A stretch of DNA of 27,633 nucleotides from a virus: IMG/VR virus record IMGVR_UViG_3300046836_000242, positions 1 through 27,633 of that record; one strand, written 5' to 3'. The position numbers were made by a program, and so were the translations under genes. Under the pieces are notes generated by a model. It searched no databases and had not been told where the DNA came from. It saw nothing but the letters and a program-made list of their open reading frames with translations. Below are positions 8,033-15,107 of this stretch, one piece after another (the stretch's first letter is position 1; every line of letters begins with the position of its first letter).

Positions 8033-10036
8033 TTATTGGCACGCCGGAACATACCACGTTCCGGTCTGGCCAGTGATCGCGACAGGCACCCACCGTTCGC
8101 TGGTCAAGCCAGAGCACGGCGAGTTGGTGAAGGTCTGAGTGGCGGCGCCCGTGGTGCTGGTGGCAAGCGTCAGGGTTCCGGCCAGCGTGGTGTTCGAGCC
8201 GCTGTTGCCTAGACTGATCTGGGTAGCCGACGTAGGGCCAATGGCAAGCGTCGGCGTGCCCGGCGCCGCATAGGTGAGCGTCGCGGTGAACGCAACAGGC
8301 CGAACGGCAGTCCCAGTTGCAGTCAGGATGAAAGAGTTCGGTGTAACCGAGGTAAACGTCGATGTGGCGGGAACCGACCCGACTGGAACCTGCCCCTTGA
8401 TCTGCAAAGCCACCGTCGCTGGCGCTGTGCCAGATACCGTCGCGATCGTCACATAGTTACCATACTGGTCCTTGGCCCACATGCCGATGGACCAGTTCGA
8501 GCCGTCACCAGTAGGAACTGCCGCCGTCAGTTCGGTATTCGGGACATCAAAGCTCAAGCCGCTGGAAGTCGGAGTAACGGCGCCATAGCGCAGGTTGATT
8601 GCCCCGCTCTGAACCCAGGACCAGTTCGGGCCGCGCAGAAGGAAGCCGCCGCCGCCTGTGCTGGTGCCAGTGGCAGTGACCATTCGCATATCAAGCGCGC
8701 CGGCCATCGTCTGAAGGCCAGCCGTATTCTGATCCTCGAAGGCGATAGCCACGCCATTTGGATCGACGGCACTCTGAAAAATCAGTGGATTCACCCAGGC
8801 ATTTGAACCGCCCATAGCAAAGCTGATACCCCAATCCTGATTAAATCCCTGATTGCCACGTTTCACGAGCTGAAGGGTCGCCGCGCGGTTGGCCGTGCCC
8901 AGCATGTCATCATCAAGCTCTGCCACGACATTCTGATTATAGAAAGTCGCAGCGACGGATGAGTTCGCACCAATCACTGCCCCGAAGTTGTCGCCAACGG
9001 GTGCTGACGATATGCCGCCAATGTTGAACTGCGCGGTGTTCTGCACGCCAAGCCCAACCAATTCATTCTGGTTTTCGAGCGGCGCGTCCCATGCCCATAC
9101 GGCGGTCCCATCCGTTATGGCTCCGCCTGTCCCAGTCGGACCACCGCCGCCGCTGGCAGATGTGCCCGGCGTCGTAAGACGATACAGATTGGTCCCATTG
9201 GCGATCAGTTGGCCTGTAGGCGTGTAGGCGTGGCTCGTTGTCCACGTCGCAGCCTGTCCCGGCTGGCTCTCCTGCGACACAGACACACGCAGGCCGATCA
9301 AGTGAGCGACTGTGCCGGTCTGCGCCTGCGTCCACACCTGAAGGCCGCGAGCGCCGAAACCGCTCTGAAAGTTCGTATAGCTCTGAGTTAAGCGAGCGAT
9401 GCCATAGTCATCGGTATTAGCCGAAGTGCCCTGGATCGACTGCGACAAGGTAAATGGCGAGTTGAGCGCATCGGAGAATAGCCCAGCGTACGTCCAGTTC
9501 CGGACGAACTGCTGCTGCACATTGTTCCACTGCAATCCGGTCGTGTTTGTGGTCAGGCCCATCACGATCGGACTGGTGGCAGCATTCGGCTGCGTCAGCG
9601 TCAGCAAACCACCACCACTTCCCGAGGCCGCGAACAGACGCAGCATGTTGCCCGAGGTGGCGCTGCCGAACTGGAAACCCCCCGTTCCCTTGGCAATGAA
9701 CTTCATATCAATGTTCGTCGCTCCACCAGCCGTACTGATATTTGGGACGGACGGATCGCCGGATAATTGCAGGTAAGTCGTCGATCCTGTGCCGAGCGTT
9801 GTCGTGCCGCTCGCCCCCAGCGTCGTGAACGCGCCGGTCGATGGCGTGATGTTGCCAATCGGTGTGTTGTTGAGGGAGGAAAGCGTCGTCGATCCGAGAA
9901 CGGTGAGATTGCCCCCCACCGCCAGGTTATTCACCCCAGGCGAGCCGCACGCGGTTGGATTGGAGAACGAGCACTGTGCCGCAGCCGTGCCGCACAGCGC
10001 CAGGAAGAACACGAGGAAAGTGAGGATACGGGTCAT
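8033..10036 (-). CDS. Tail fibre-like repetitive beta protein carrying an N-terminal Sec signal peptide
   Basis: This 667-residue protein has a Ser/Thr/Gly/Asn-rich beta composition. The body opens with fibre-type repeats (VNNLAVGGNLTVLGSTTLSS, then PIGNITPSTGAFTTLGASGTTTL), known from many trimeric phage fibres. Later segments (LENQNELVGLGVQNTAQFNIGG and ELDDDMLGTANRAATLQLVKRG) are conserved in feel, and the end (ERWVPVAITGQTGTWYVPAC) could be a small beta domain. Oddly, residues 1-21 (MTRILTFLVFFLALCGTAAAQ) form a convincing Sec signal peptide with an AAA/AQ cleavage site, although tail fibres normally assemble in the cytoplasm. Cysteines at 22 and 30 could form a disulphide after export. 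The start overlaps the tailspike stop as TGATG. It could be a fibre, an exported decoy or surface protein, or a fibre with a reused signal-like leader. Confidence 0.68.
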   Translation of the reverse strand: MTRILTFLVFFLALCGTAAAQCSFSNPTACGSPGVNNLAVGGNLTVLGSTTLSSLNNTPIGNITPSTGAFTTLGASGTTTLGTGSTTYLQLSGDPSVPNISTAGGATNIDMKFIAKGTGGFQFGSATSGNMLRLFAASGSGGGLLTLTQPNAATSPIVMGLTTNTTGLQWNNVQQQFVRNWTYAGLFSDALNSPFTLSQSIQGTSANTDDYGIARLTQSYTNFQSGFGARGLQVWTQAQTGTVAHLIGLRVSVSQESQPGQAATWTTSHAYTPTGQLIANGTNLYRLTTPGTSASGGGGPTGTGGAITDGTAVWAWDAPLENQNELVGLGVQNTAQFNIGGISSAPVGDNFGAVIGANSSVAATFYNQNVVAELDDDMLGTANRAATLQLVKRGNQGFNQDWGISFAMGGSNAWVNPLIFQSAVDPNGVAIAFEDQNTAGLQTMAGALDMRMVTATGTSTGGGGFLLRGPNWSWVQSGAINLRYGAVTPTSSGLSFDVPNTELTAAVPTGDGSNWSIGMWAKDQYGNYVTIATVSGTAPATVALQIKGQVPVGSVPATSTFTSVTPNSFILTATGTAVRPVAFTATLTYAAPGTPTLAIGPTSATQISLGNSGSNTTLAGTLTLATSTTGAATQTFTNSPCSGLTSERWVPVAITGQTGTWYVPACQ

Positions 10037-11457
10037 CAGCTAATTCTGCACTGCACAACGGAGCCGTTGCGGTAGAGTTGGCCTACCGCCACCCCACCAG
10101 CGGCGGCAGCCGCGTCATTGGCATAAGTCGTGCTTCCCGGTATCGCAGTGAGCAACGTCGCTCCCAGGATAGCGAGGCTGCCACCGTTAAGCGCATTCGA
10201 CATGACCGTATCGGATATTGGCGTTAGATTATTCGGCCGATCGAAGAAATTGCCGACAAACGCACATCGTAAGCCAGCAGTACCAGCGATGGCGCTGATC
10301 ATAGATGGCGAGCCTTGGTTGTCGATAAACTGATTGCCGCTGGCATGAAGGATATTGGCAAAGTCCACATATAAGCCAACACCAGAGGTTGTGCCTCCTC
10401 CAACGTGCGAGGCCTGGTTGCCAGTAACGAGGGTGCTCGTGGCGGTACCGCCCACATAGAAGGCATAAGCTGGACTGCCAGCGAGAGTGGTGGATTGATT
10501 GCCGACGATCACCGCTCCGACACAGTGCTTGATCCCAATATCAGCGATGGTGAACCCAAGCGTTCCATTGTCGTGGCACTTGTTGTTGCTTATCGTGATA
10601 CCAGTATGCAGGCCAGTTCCTCCGGCCCCCTGGTCCACCGTAATGCCGCCTCCATACGAGTGATGAACGATGTTGCTGTCGATCAGTATGTTGCTGCATG
10701 ACGCTGGCTGGCTGGCATCGCAAAGCACATTGATCCCATCGCCCACAGTGGCCCCGGCAACGCCGCTGTTCCGAACGACATTGCCGATCGCACCGCTATT
10801 GGTCACGCCGCCATAGAACGAGAACCCGATATCCGAGGTCGGCCCATCAATCGTGCAGTTGGTGAGCCAACAGTCGTCACATCCGGATGCAAACTGGTTG
10901 GCATGTATTCCACCCAGCATCGTCACGCCATCGACAACCACGTCGGAACTCTGGACGACGCTCAGATTCCAGTCCTTCGCATTCTGAAGCGTTAGACCGG
11001 ACAGTCGCACGTTGGAGGAATTGAAGACGTAGAACACCGCCTGTGTGACTGACTGATTGGCATTGTTGCCGTCCAACGTCCCATGCCCCTGCACCGTGAT
11101 GTTAGCGACGTTCTGGATAAACAACATCGTGCCCGTGTTCGGTAACGAGGTTACCGTGCCGTTAACCAGCAGATCAGTCCCGCTTGGCACCGTGAGGCTG
11201 CCGACCATGTAGCTGTGGCCAGTAGCAGGAATAAGCACGGTGGCCTTACCAGCGAATGTATTCAGCACAGCCTGGATTGCAGCGGTGTCGTTAGTGCTAC
11301 CGTCGCCCTTGGCGCCATAATTCAGGACATTCACAATGGAATTGTTTATCGCACTGACGCTCGTATCGACGTACGCCTTCGTCGCAGCCTGCGTCGCCTG
11401 CGTGATCGGCGCCGAAAGCGTCGCCTGCGTGTAGTTCGGTGATGGCAGCCCGCTCAC
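10036..11457 (-). CDS. Tailspike with pectate-lyase-type right-handed beta-helix, candidate depolymerase
   Basis: This protein has 473 residues. Residues 1-40 are Ala/Thr/Gln-rich and helical (TQATQAATKAYVDTSVSAIN), a likely trimerisation or attachment stem. Residues 43-66 read NVLNYGAKGDGSTNDTAAIQ, the start signature of the pectate lyase 3 superfamily in phage tailspikes. A long run of beta-helix coils follows, marked by Asn/Gly turns and short hydrophobic strands (NITVQGHGTLDGNN, ITISNNKCHDNG, NRFD-like turns). Such spikes bind and often cut the host capsule or O-antigen, but I cannot assign catalytic residues. The C-terminus (DAAAAAGGVAVGQLYRNGS) is an ending shared by many phage spikes. 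The gene is 18 bases after the zinc-ribbon fibre gene, and its stop overlaps the next start as TGATG. Confidence 0.8.
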   Translation of the reverse strand: MSGLPSPNYTQATLSAPITQATQAATKAYVDTSVSAINNSIVNVLNYGAKGDGSTNDTAAIQAVLNTFAGKATVLIPATGHSYMVGSLTVPSGTDLLVNGTVTSLPNTGTMLFIQNVANITVQGHGTLDGNNANQSVTQAVFYVFNSSNVRLSGLTLQNAKDWNLSVVQSSDVVVDGVTMLGGIHANQFASGCDDCWLTNCTIDGPTSDIGFSFYGGVTNSGAIGNVVRNSGVAGATVGDGINVLCDASQPASCSNILIDSNIVHHSYGGGITVDQGAGGTGLHTGITISNNKCHDNGTLGFTIADIGIKHCVGAVIVGNQSTTLAGSPAYAFYVGGTATSTLVTGNQASHVGGGTTSGVGLYVDFANILHASGNQFIDNQGSPSMISAIAGTAGLRCAFVGNFFDRPNNLTPISDTVMSNALNGGSLAILGATLLTAIPGSTTYANDAAAAAGGVAVGQLYRNGSVVQCRIS

Positions 11458-11475
11458 GGGTGTATGTCCATCAAC

Positions 11476-12336
11476 TCATCCATTCGAGATCGCAATCTCA
11501 TCACCGTTGTTCCAAAACTGGTTCAGCTTACCAGGATTCGCCAAGGGCAGGTTGCCGCCGCCAAGAGCCAGAAGGGCCGATGGGGAAACAACCCCGAAAT
11601 AGACCGGAGGCGCAGACGGATCAGGCGTGATCCCCGGAACCACGCCTACCACAAAGTTGTTGTTCCAGACCGCGCCCGCAGGCAGCCCAGCCGGCGACGT
11701 GGGCCAGCCTGTTGCTGGCGACTTGAGTTGCAGTACCCCACCGTCATTCAGGAAGCCGATCCCGCTGGACGTGGCGATGTAGATGAAGCCACCGTTGATG
11801 AACAACTGCCCACTGCCGTCAGCAGGGTCCACAAAGGACAAGCTGGCCCCGCCGTACTGAAGCAACTCACCCGCCGTGATGTAGCCGTAGTACATCGGTG
11901 GCGTTCCAGGGAACGGCACCCCACCAGGCACCACCGACAGGAAGGTGCCGTTCGCATAGATCGCGCCGCCCGGAAGTCCGAATGGAGATTGCGGGAACTC
12001 GAATGGGTTCAGCGCATAGACAAGACCACCGTCGTCGCCCAGCCCCGTGACCGAAAGCGTCCCCATGTCCGACATATCCGGGCGCGGGTTCGACACCGGC
12101 AATGGATCAGGCGGCGGAGAGTAAGCGCGGAGCTGCGGCTGTGGTTCGTCATAGCATTTGCGGTTACAGACAAGTATTCGTAGATTCTGTAACTGTGCTC
12201 CCCTATAGTCAAACTGCCAAGAAAGATCAGTTCTATTGAATCTTTGGCCGCAACGATCGCATATGGCGAATGCAATCGGATTGCGCGGGTCAACCCGAGC
12301 GAAGCCGTTCGCACCACGTGGGAAGCTTCCGATCAC
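11476..12336 (-). CDS. Zinc-ribbon plus repeat fibre protein
   Basis: This protein has 286 residues from GTG 12336, with AGGGG 4 bases upstream. The first 70 residues form a distinct domain: ICDRCGQRFNRTDLSWQFDYRG, later LVCNRKCYDEPQPQLR and PDPLPVSNPRPD. This CxxC...CxxxC module is one I know from phages of Alphaproteobacteria; it probably binds zinc and attaches the protein to the virion. The rest contains a clear internal duplication of about 75 residues: PQSPFGLPGGAIYANG to FINGGFIYI and PTSPAGLPAGAVWNNN to FWNNGDEIAI, each with VPG, PP.Y.G, LL..GG and a closing N.G. The DNA for the zinc-ribbon part has lower GC (23 of 60 at 12181-12240), which suggests a chimera. It sits just upstream of the tailspike and may be its adaptor. 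Confidence 0.68.
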   Translation of the reverse strand: MIGSFPRGANGFARVDPRNPIAFAICDRCGQRFNRTDLSWQFDYRGAQLQNLRILVCNRKCYDEPQPQLRAYSPPPDPLPVSNPRPDMSDMGTLSVTGLGDDGGLVYALNPFEFPQSPFGLPGGAIYANGTFLSVVPGGVPFPGTPPMYYGYITAGELLQYGGASLSFVDPADGSGQLFINGGFIYIATSSGIGFLNDGGVLQLKSPATGWPTSPAGLPAGAVWNNNFVVGVVPGITPDPSAPPVYFGVVSPSALLALGGGNLPLANPGKLNQFWNNGDEIAISNG

Positions 12337-12422
12337 ACATCCCCTATGATATAAGGGGCGGTCGATGCCAGCCGTGCAAGGCCAGCACCGACCTTCGCAC
12401 GACCCTTGTTGGAGAAGAGCCA
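12337..12422. promoter_or_regulatory. Divergent spacer with hairpin overlapping a ribosome-binding site
   Basis: This spacer lies between the minus-strand zinc-ribbon fibre gene (start 12336) and the plus-strand homing nuclease gene (start 12423). At 12341-12358 there is an inverted repeat, CCCCT and AGGGG around an 8-base AT-rich loop. Read on the minus strand, its second arm is the AGGGG that acts as ribosome-binding site for the fibre gene, so the hairpin could limit fibre translation. The plus strand contains TATGAT (12345-12350), which resembles a -10 box but has no matching -35 box. The ribosome-binding site for the nuclease gene is GGAG, about 9 bases before its ATG. Any promoter here is weakly supported. 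Confidence 0.3.
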
Positions 12423-13013
12423 ATGCGAGCTAATATCCTGCCAGATGCACGCTACCTTTTGGAGCGATTTCTCTATACCCCGTCCACTGGGTCGCTGGTC
12501 TGGAGAGAACGGCCAGCCAGCCATTTCACGAGCACCAAGAGAAGTCCGGAATGGCTCGCCAATACTTGGAACTCGATCTACGCCAACAAGGAAGCTGGGA
12601 AGATTTTTCGGACTCACGGGATGGTTTATCGTCGCGTCGGCTTGGATGGCACCCAATTCCTTGCGCATCGCATCATATGGAAGATGACAGGTGGCATCGA
12701 CGTACCATTTATCGACCACAAGGACGGCAACGGACTGAATAATGCTCTGGATAATCTGCGCGAAGCCACAAGAAGCCAGAACAATGCCAATCAGCGAGGA
12801 TGGGCCAAGAAGGCACTTCCAAAGGGCGTGAGACGCAACTATCAGCGGTACGAGGCGCGCATAAGCTTCGCTGGGAAACTTGCTTACCTCGGTTCCTACG
12901 GCACACCCGAGGAAGCCCACACCGCCTATTGCGAAGCAGCGACCAGACTCCACGGAGAGTTTGCGAACTTCGGCCATGTCAGTACCGATAATACCGCTGG
13001 AGACCAGGCGTGA
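12423..13013 (+). CDS. HNH homing endonuclease with AP2 DNA-binding domain
   Basis: This 196-residue protein is encoded against the direction of the virion genes. Its ATG has GGAG about 9 bases upstream; the frame is open further upstream but without such a signal. Residues 80-116 (LAHRIIWKMTGG, then IDHKDGNGLNNALDNLREAT) are a complete HNH_3 core with the DH pair intact. Residues 133-183 (PKGVRR, YEARISFAGKLAYLGSYGTPEEA, EFANF) are an AP2/ERF-type DNA-binding domain. HNH-AP2 proteins are typical free-standing homing endonucleases of phages; they cut cognate alleles lacking the gene and are copied in by repair. Its last 35 bases overlap the 3' end of the adaptor gene on the other strand, so its C-terminal residues are read from old adaptor DNA. 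It looks intact. Confidence 0.9.
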   Translation: MRANILPDARYLLERFLYTPSTGSLVWRERPASHFTSTKRSPEWLANTWNSIYANKEAGKIFRTHGMVYRRVGLDGTQFLAHRIIWKMTGGIDVPFIDHKDGNGLNNALDNLREATRSQNNANQRGWAKKALPKGVRRNYQRYEARISFAGKLAYLGSYGTPEEAHTAYCEAATRLHGEFANFGHVSTDNTAGDQA

Positions 13014-13677
13014 TGTAGACCGGCGTCATTTCCCGATCCTGCATCTGCGCTCGCTGCTTCGAGGCCGCCGCCACTGCGCCATAGAGCTGTGCCCGGTCCG
13101 GTGCATAGGTCAGTGCCAGTTCCGCCACCAGCAAATCCTTGAACGCATTGACGAACCGATACGGCAGATCGAGCGTTGCCGCCGTGCCAAGCACCGCATC
13201 GTCGTCCTGCTGGATCGCGAGATAGATCAGCGTGTAGGGACCATTGCCGTCCGGCGTCGGATACAGGCTCATCTGAATCGGCACGACGCGATCCTGCCAG
13301 TAGACCGTGGGAGGCTCCTGAAGCAGCTTGTTCGGGTACGAGAGGTAGTCCGTCTTGCTCACCCCGTAGATCACGCGGTCATTCTGGATGCCACCCACCA
13401 GTGTCCGGATGATGCAATCTGTCACCAGCAGCACGTTCGCGGGTAGTGTGTAGGTCGTCGTGCCCTGCACCAGCGAGATGCTGTTCTGCACCAATTTCCA
13501 CAGGTTCGGCTGTTCAGTGCTTAGGTCGCTCAGCACCATGTTCGCGGCCATCGCCACGTCGGTCAGGTGATCCTGCGTCACGGTCGGACGGTGCACGCCG
13601 ACGCGGTTCAGCGCGTAGAGGCCGATGTCACCGAGGCTGGTCTGCGTGGGAAAGGTCTGCGTGCCGCTGGAAGGCAT
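12979..13677 (-). CDS. Head-tail adaptor-type structural protein
   Basis: This 232-residue protein has a helical front (LGDIGLYALNRVGVHRPTVTQ, then LTDVAMAANMVLSDLSTEQPN), a beta-rich middle (VQGTTTYTLPANVLLVTDCIIRT, YPTPDGNGPYTLIYLAIQ) and a helical end (YRFVNAFKDLLVAELALTYAP and QRAQMQDREMTPVYI). This helix-beta-helix layout, with the PTV-W-DR, P-PDG and LP-RF motifs, is one I recognise from conserved adaptor or head-completion proteins in podo-type phages. It follows the small beta protein gene by 9 bases. Its 3' end overlaps the opposing homing nuclease gene by 35 bases, which suggests the nuclease inserted right at its end without breaking it. A P22 gp4-like portal-binding role is likely but inferred. 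Confidence 0.68.
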   Translation of the reverse strand: MPSSGTQTFPTQTSLGDIGLYALNRVGVHRPTVTQDHLTDVAMAANMVLSDLSTEQPNLWKLVQNSISLVQGTTTYTLPANVLLVTDCIIRTLVGGIQNDRVIYGVSKTDYLSYPNKLLQEPPTVYWQDRVVPIQMSLYPTPDGNGPYTLIYLAIQQDDDAVLGTAATLDLPYRFVNAFKDLLVAELALTYAPDRAQLYGAVAAASKQRAQMQDREMTPVYITPGLQRYYRY

Positions 13678-13686
13678 GGGCGCCTC

Positions 13687-14019
13687 CTAGCGGGCCGACG
13701 AACCCTGGATGAGAGCCAAACGGGCATTGCCGCCCGCGAGCGCCGTGACGTTCACCTGAAGTGCCCGGATCGGGAAGCTGTAGGACCCGCCCGCACTGGT
13801 CGAGGTTGCGTTGCCGTTGGTCGGATCAGGAAGCCAGATCGGCGTAAAGCTCGCATCGTTCACATCGTCCAGCGTGTACTGCACGGTGTAAGTCGCTGTC
13901 ACACCCTCTGGGAGTTCCACCACATAGGACATATTGAATGGCGACTGCTGCCAGTCAACAACCACCAGCGCATCGGCGGTTCCGGTATGTGTGGAGATAG
14001 GGCGATAGATTGCCTGCAC
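13687..14019 (-). CDS. Small beta-rich virion protein
   Basis: This 110-residue protein is mostly beta: ALVVVDWQQSPFNMSYVVELPEG, VTATYTVQYTLDDV, then YSFPIRALQVNVTALAGGNARLALIQG. The alternating hydrophobic pattern and the ALQVNVTAL.GG..RL.L.QG ending resemble small phage structural proteins that I cannot name, possibly a head-closure or stopper piece. It sits between the DUF6582-like gene (2 bases away) and the adaptor gene (9 bases away), in the same transcript. No signal peptide, catalytic motif or metal site is visible. The gene looks real because its spacing and codon pattern match its neighbours and the protein has a coherent hydrophobic rhythm. Confidence 0.66.
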   Translation of the reverse strand: MQAIYRPISTHTGTADALVVVDWQQSPFNMSYVVELPEGVTATYTVQYTLDDVNDASFTPIWLPDPTNGNATSTSAGGSYSFPIRALQVNVTALAGGNARLALIQGSSAR

Positions 14020-14021
14020 GG

Positions 14022-14477
14022 CTACTTCTCCCCGATGTCGGGGTACTTCGCGTGAACCTTGCGGCGCACCGCAGACTTCTCGGCCGGAGAACCGTGCTGG
14101 GACACGCGAGCGAGCGCGTTCCTGGCATGGCTTTCATCCGGGATCGGGTAGCTCCCGGAACCCGCGCCCTTTGGTCCAGCACCATGACCCGGTAGCGCGA
14201 AGTCCGATTTTGGCAAAGACTGGCGCTCGTGTGCCGTCAGTCGGCCGCCATGAGCGTATTTGGGCAGATCATCGTGCTCGGGAGACCAGAGCATCCGCGT
14301 GTCGCCTTCGTCCTTCCGCTCTTCCCTTGCCGCAGGTGGACGCCACGACGACGCATCGACAGCACCACCCCCCTTCCTATCAAGCCGACGGCTCTTCGCA
14401 GCAACCCCGGTGACGCCATGGGTGTGCTTCCGGCGCTTCCGAGACGCCTCGACCTCATGCTGCGCCGGATGCGCCAT
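14022..14477 (-). CDS. Basic protein with C-terminal DUF6582-like helical domain
   Basis: This protein has 151 residues from ATG 14477, which is preceded by AAGGG with 5 bases spacing; a GTG one codon earlier is less good. The N-terminal third is basic and disordered-looking (KRRKHTHGVTGVAAKSRRLDRKGGGAVDA), with the RLDRKGG motif that also appears in two other proteins here. YAHGGRLTAHERQSLPKSDF leads into the C-terminal 60 residues: LPGHGAGPKG, YPIPDESHARNALARVSQHG, then AEKSAVRRKVHAKYP. This matches my memory of the DUF6582 pattern (LPDSAFA, IHDAAHARNALAR, then R..V..K.P), a small helical domain found in phage head and prohead-protease contexts. It overlaps the preceding gene by 23 bases. 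The function is unproven. Confidence 0.7.
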   Translation of the reverse strand: MAHPAQHEVEASRKRRKHTHGVTGVAAKSRRLDRKGGGAVDASSWRPPAAREERKDEGDTRMLWSPEHDDLPKYAHGGRLTAHERQSLPKSDFALPGHGAGPKGAGSGSYPIPDESHARNALARVSQHGSPAEKSAVRRKVHAKYPDIGEK

Positions 14478-14658
14478 CACTGCCCTTCGTCGCTTCGGCC
14501 CATTGCTTCAGCGCCTCGGCCTCTGCCGCCTCGGCACTATCGGCCATCAGCGTGAAAACGTGCGCCATCTCACCGTCGTGGACCTGGACAATGTAACCGC
14601 CCGCAGGATCGCCATCAACCTCAACCTGCGGCCCAGCCTGCTCCACGTCGTCCGACAT
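14455..14658 (-). CDS. Small acidic phage protein
   Basis: This 67-residue acidic protein begins MSDDVEQAGPQVEVDGD, continues with two short strands (GYIVQVHDGEMAHVFTLMADS) and ends in an Ala/Glu-rich helix (AEAAEAEALKQWAEAT). The strand-strand-helix order suggests a small compact fold. It lies 2 bases after the His-rich protein gene and overlaps the next gene by 23 bases, so it is made from the same coupled transcript. It is acidic while its two neighbours are strongly basic, so it might bind one of them, but this is speculation. I do not recognise the family. Confidence 0.62.
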   Translation of the reverse strand: MSDDVEQAGPQVEVDGDPAGGYIVQVHDGEMAHVFTLMADSAEAAEAEALKQWAEATKGSDGASGAA

Positions 14659-14660
14659 GC

Positions 14661-15089
14661 TCAGTCGTCCTCACGGTCCAGCTTGTAATTGTCGCTCTGA
14701 CCCTCGGCTGCCGTCAACTTCGACGCCTCGGTCATCGGATGCGAATCGGCGCCGACCGAACCGCCCCGCTTGCGCCCCGGCCGATCCAGCCGGTGATGCT
14801 TGGCAGCGTGTCCCGCTACGTGCATCGGCACCTTGCCGCCGTGCTTGCGGCCACCGTGCTTCCGCTCTTTCGCGGCCTCACGCTCGGTGCCGGAGTCGCC
14901 GCCGGAGTAGATTTCTTCCTTCTTCTCCTCGGTCGAGCCGATACCGCCGCCGCGAGCGCGCTTGTGGTGAACCGGATGACCGTGATGCGGATGTTCCATG
15001 GGCTTCCCACCGTAATGCGTCTTGTCGTGGCTGAGGCCGGCATGGGCCGGACCGTGCTTGTGGCCGGGGTGATGGCGCACCTTGCTCAT
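14661..15089 (-). CDS. His/Lys/Gly-rich basic protein with KHGGKV and RLDRPGRKRGG motifs
   Basis: This 142-residue protein has 20 histidines, 13 of them in the first 42 residues (HHPGHKHGPAHAGLSHDKTH and HPHHGHPVHHKRARGGG). An acidic stretch follows (STEEKKEEIYSGGDSGTERE). The second half carries KHGGRKHGGKVPMHVAGHAA, HHRLDRPGRKRGGSVGAD and an acidic tail. The first part could bind metal ions or nucleic acid. The KHGGKV and RLDR motifs recur in the gene at 22401-21835 and partly in the gene at 14477-14022. The start is supported by GAGG 9 bases before the ATG. I have seen the RLDRPGRKRGG pattern in phage genomes without a function. It lies 18 bases after the preceding structural gene. Confidence 0.68.
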   Translation of the reverse strand: MSKVRHHPGHKHGPAHAGLSHDKTHYGGKPMEHPHHGHPVHHKRARGGGIGSTEEKKEEIYSGGDSGTEREAAKERKHGGRKHGGKVPMHVAGHAAKHHRLDRPGRKRGGSVGADSHPMTEASKLTAAEGQSDNYKLDREDD

Positions 15090-15107
15090 GCTCTGGTTCC
15101 TCTAACC

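Noticed and set aside
12345-12350. TATGAT as -10 box of the HNH-AP2 gene
   Set aside because: No -35-like sequence lies 16-18 bases upstream, and the site is part of a small palindrome.
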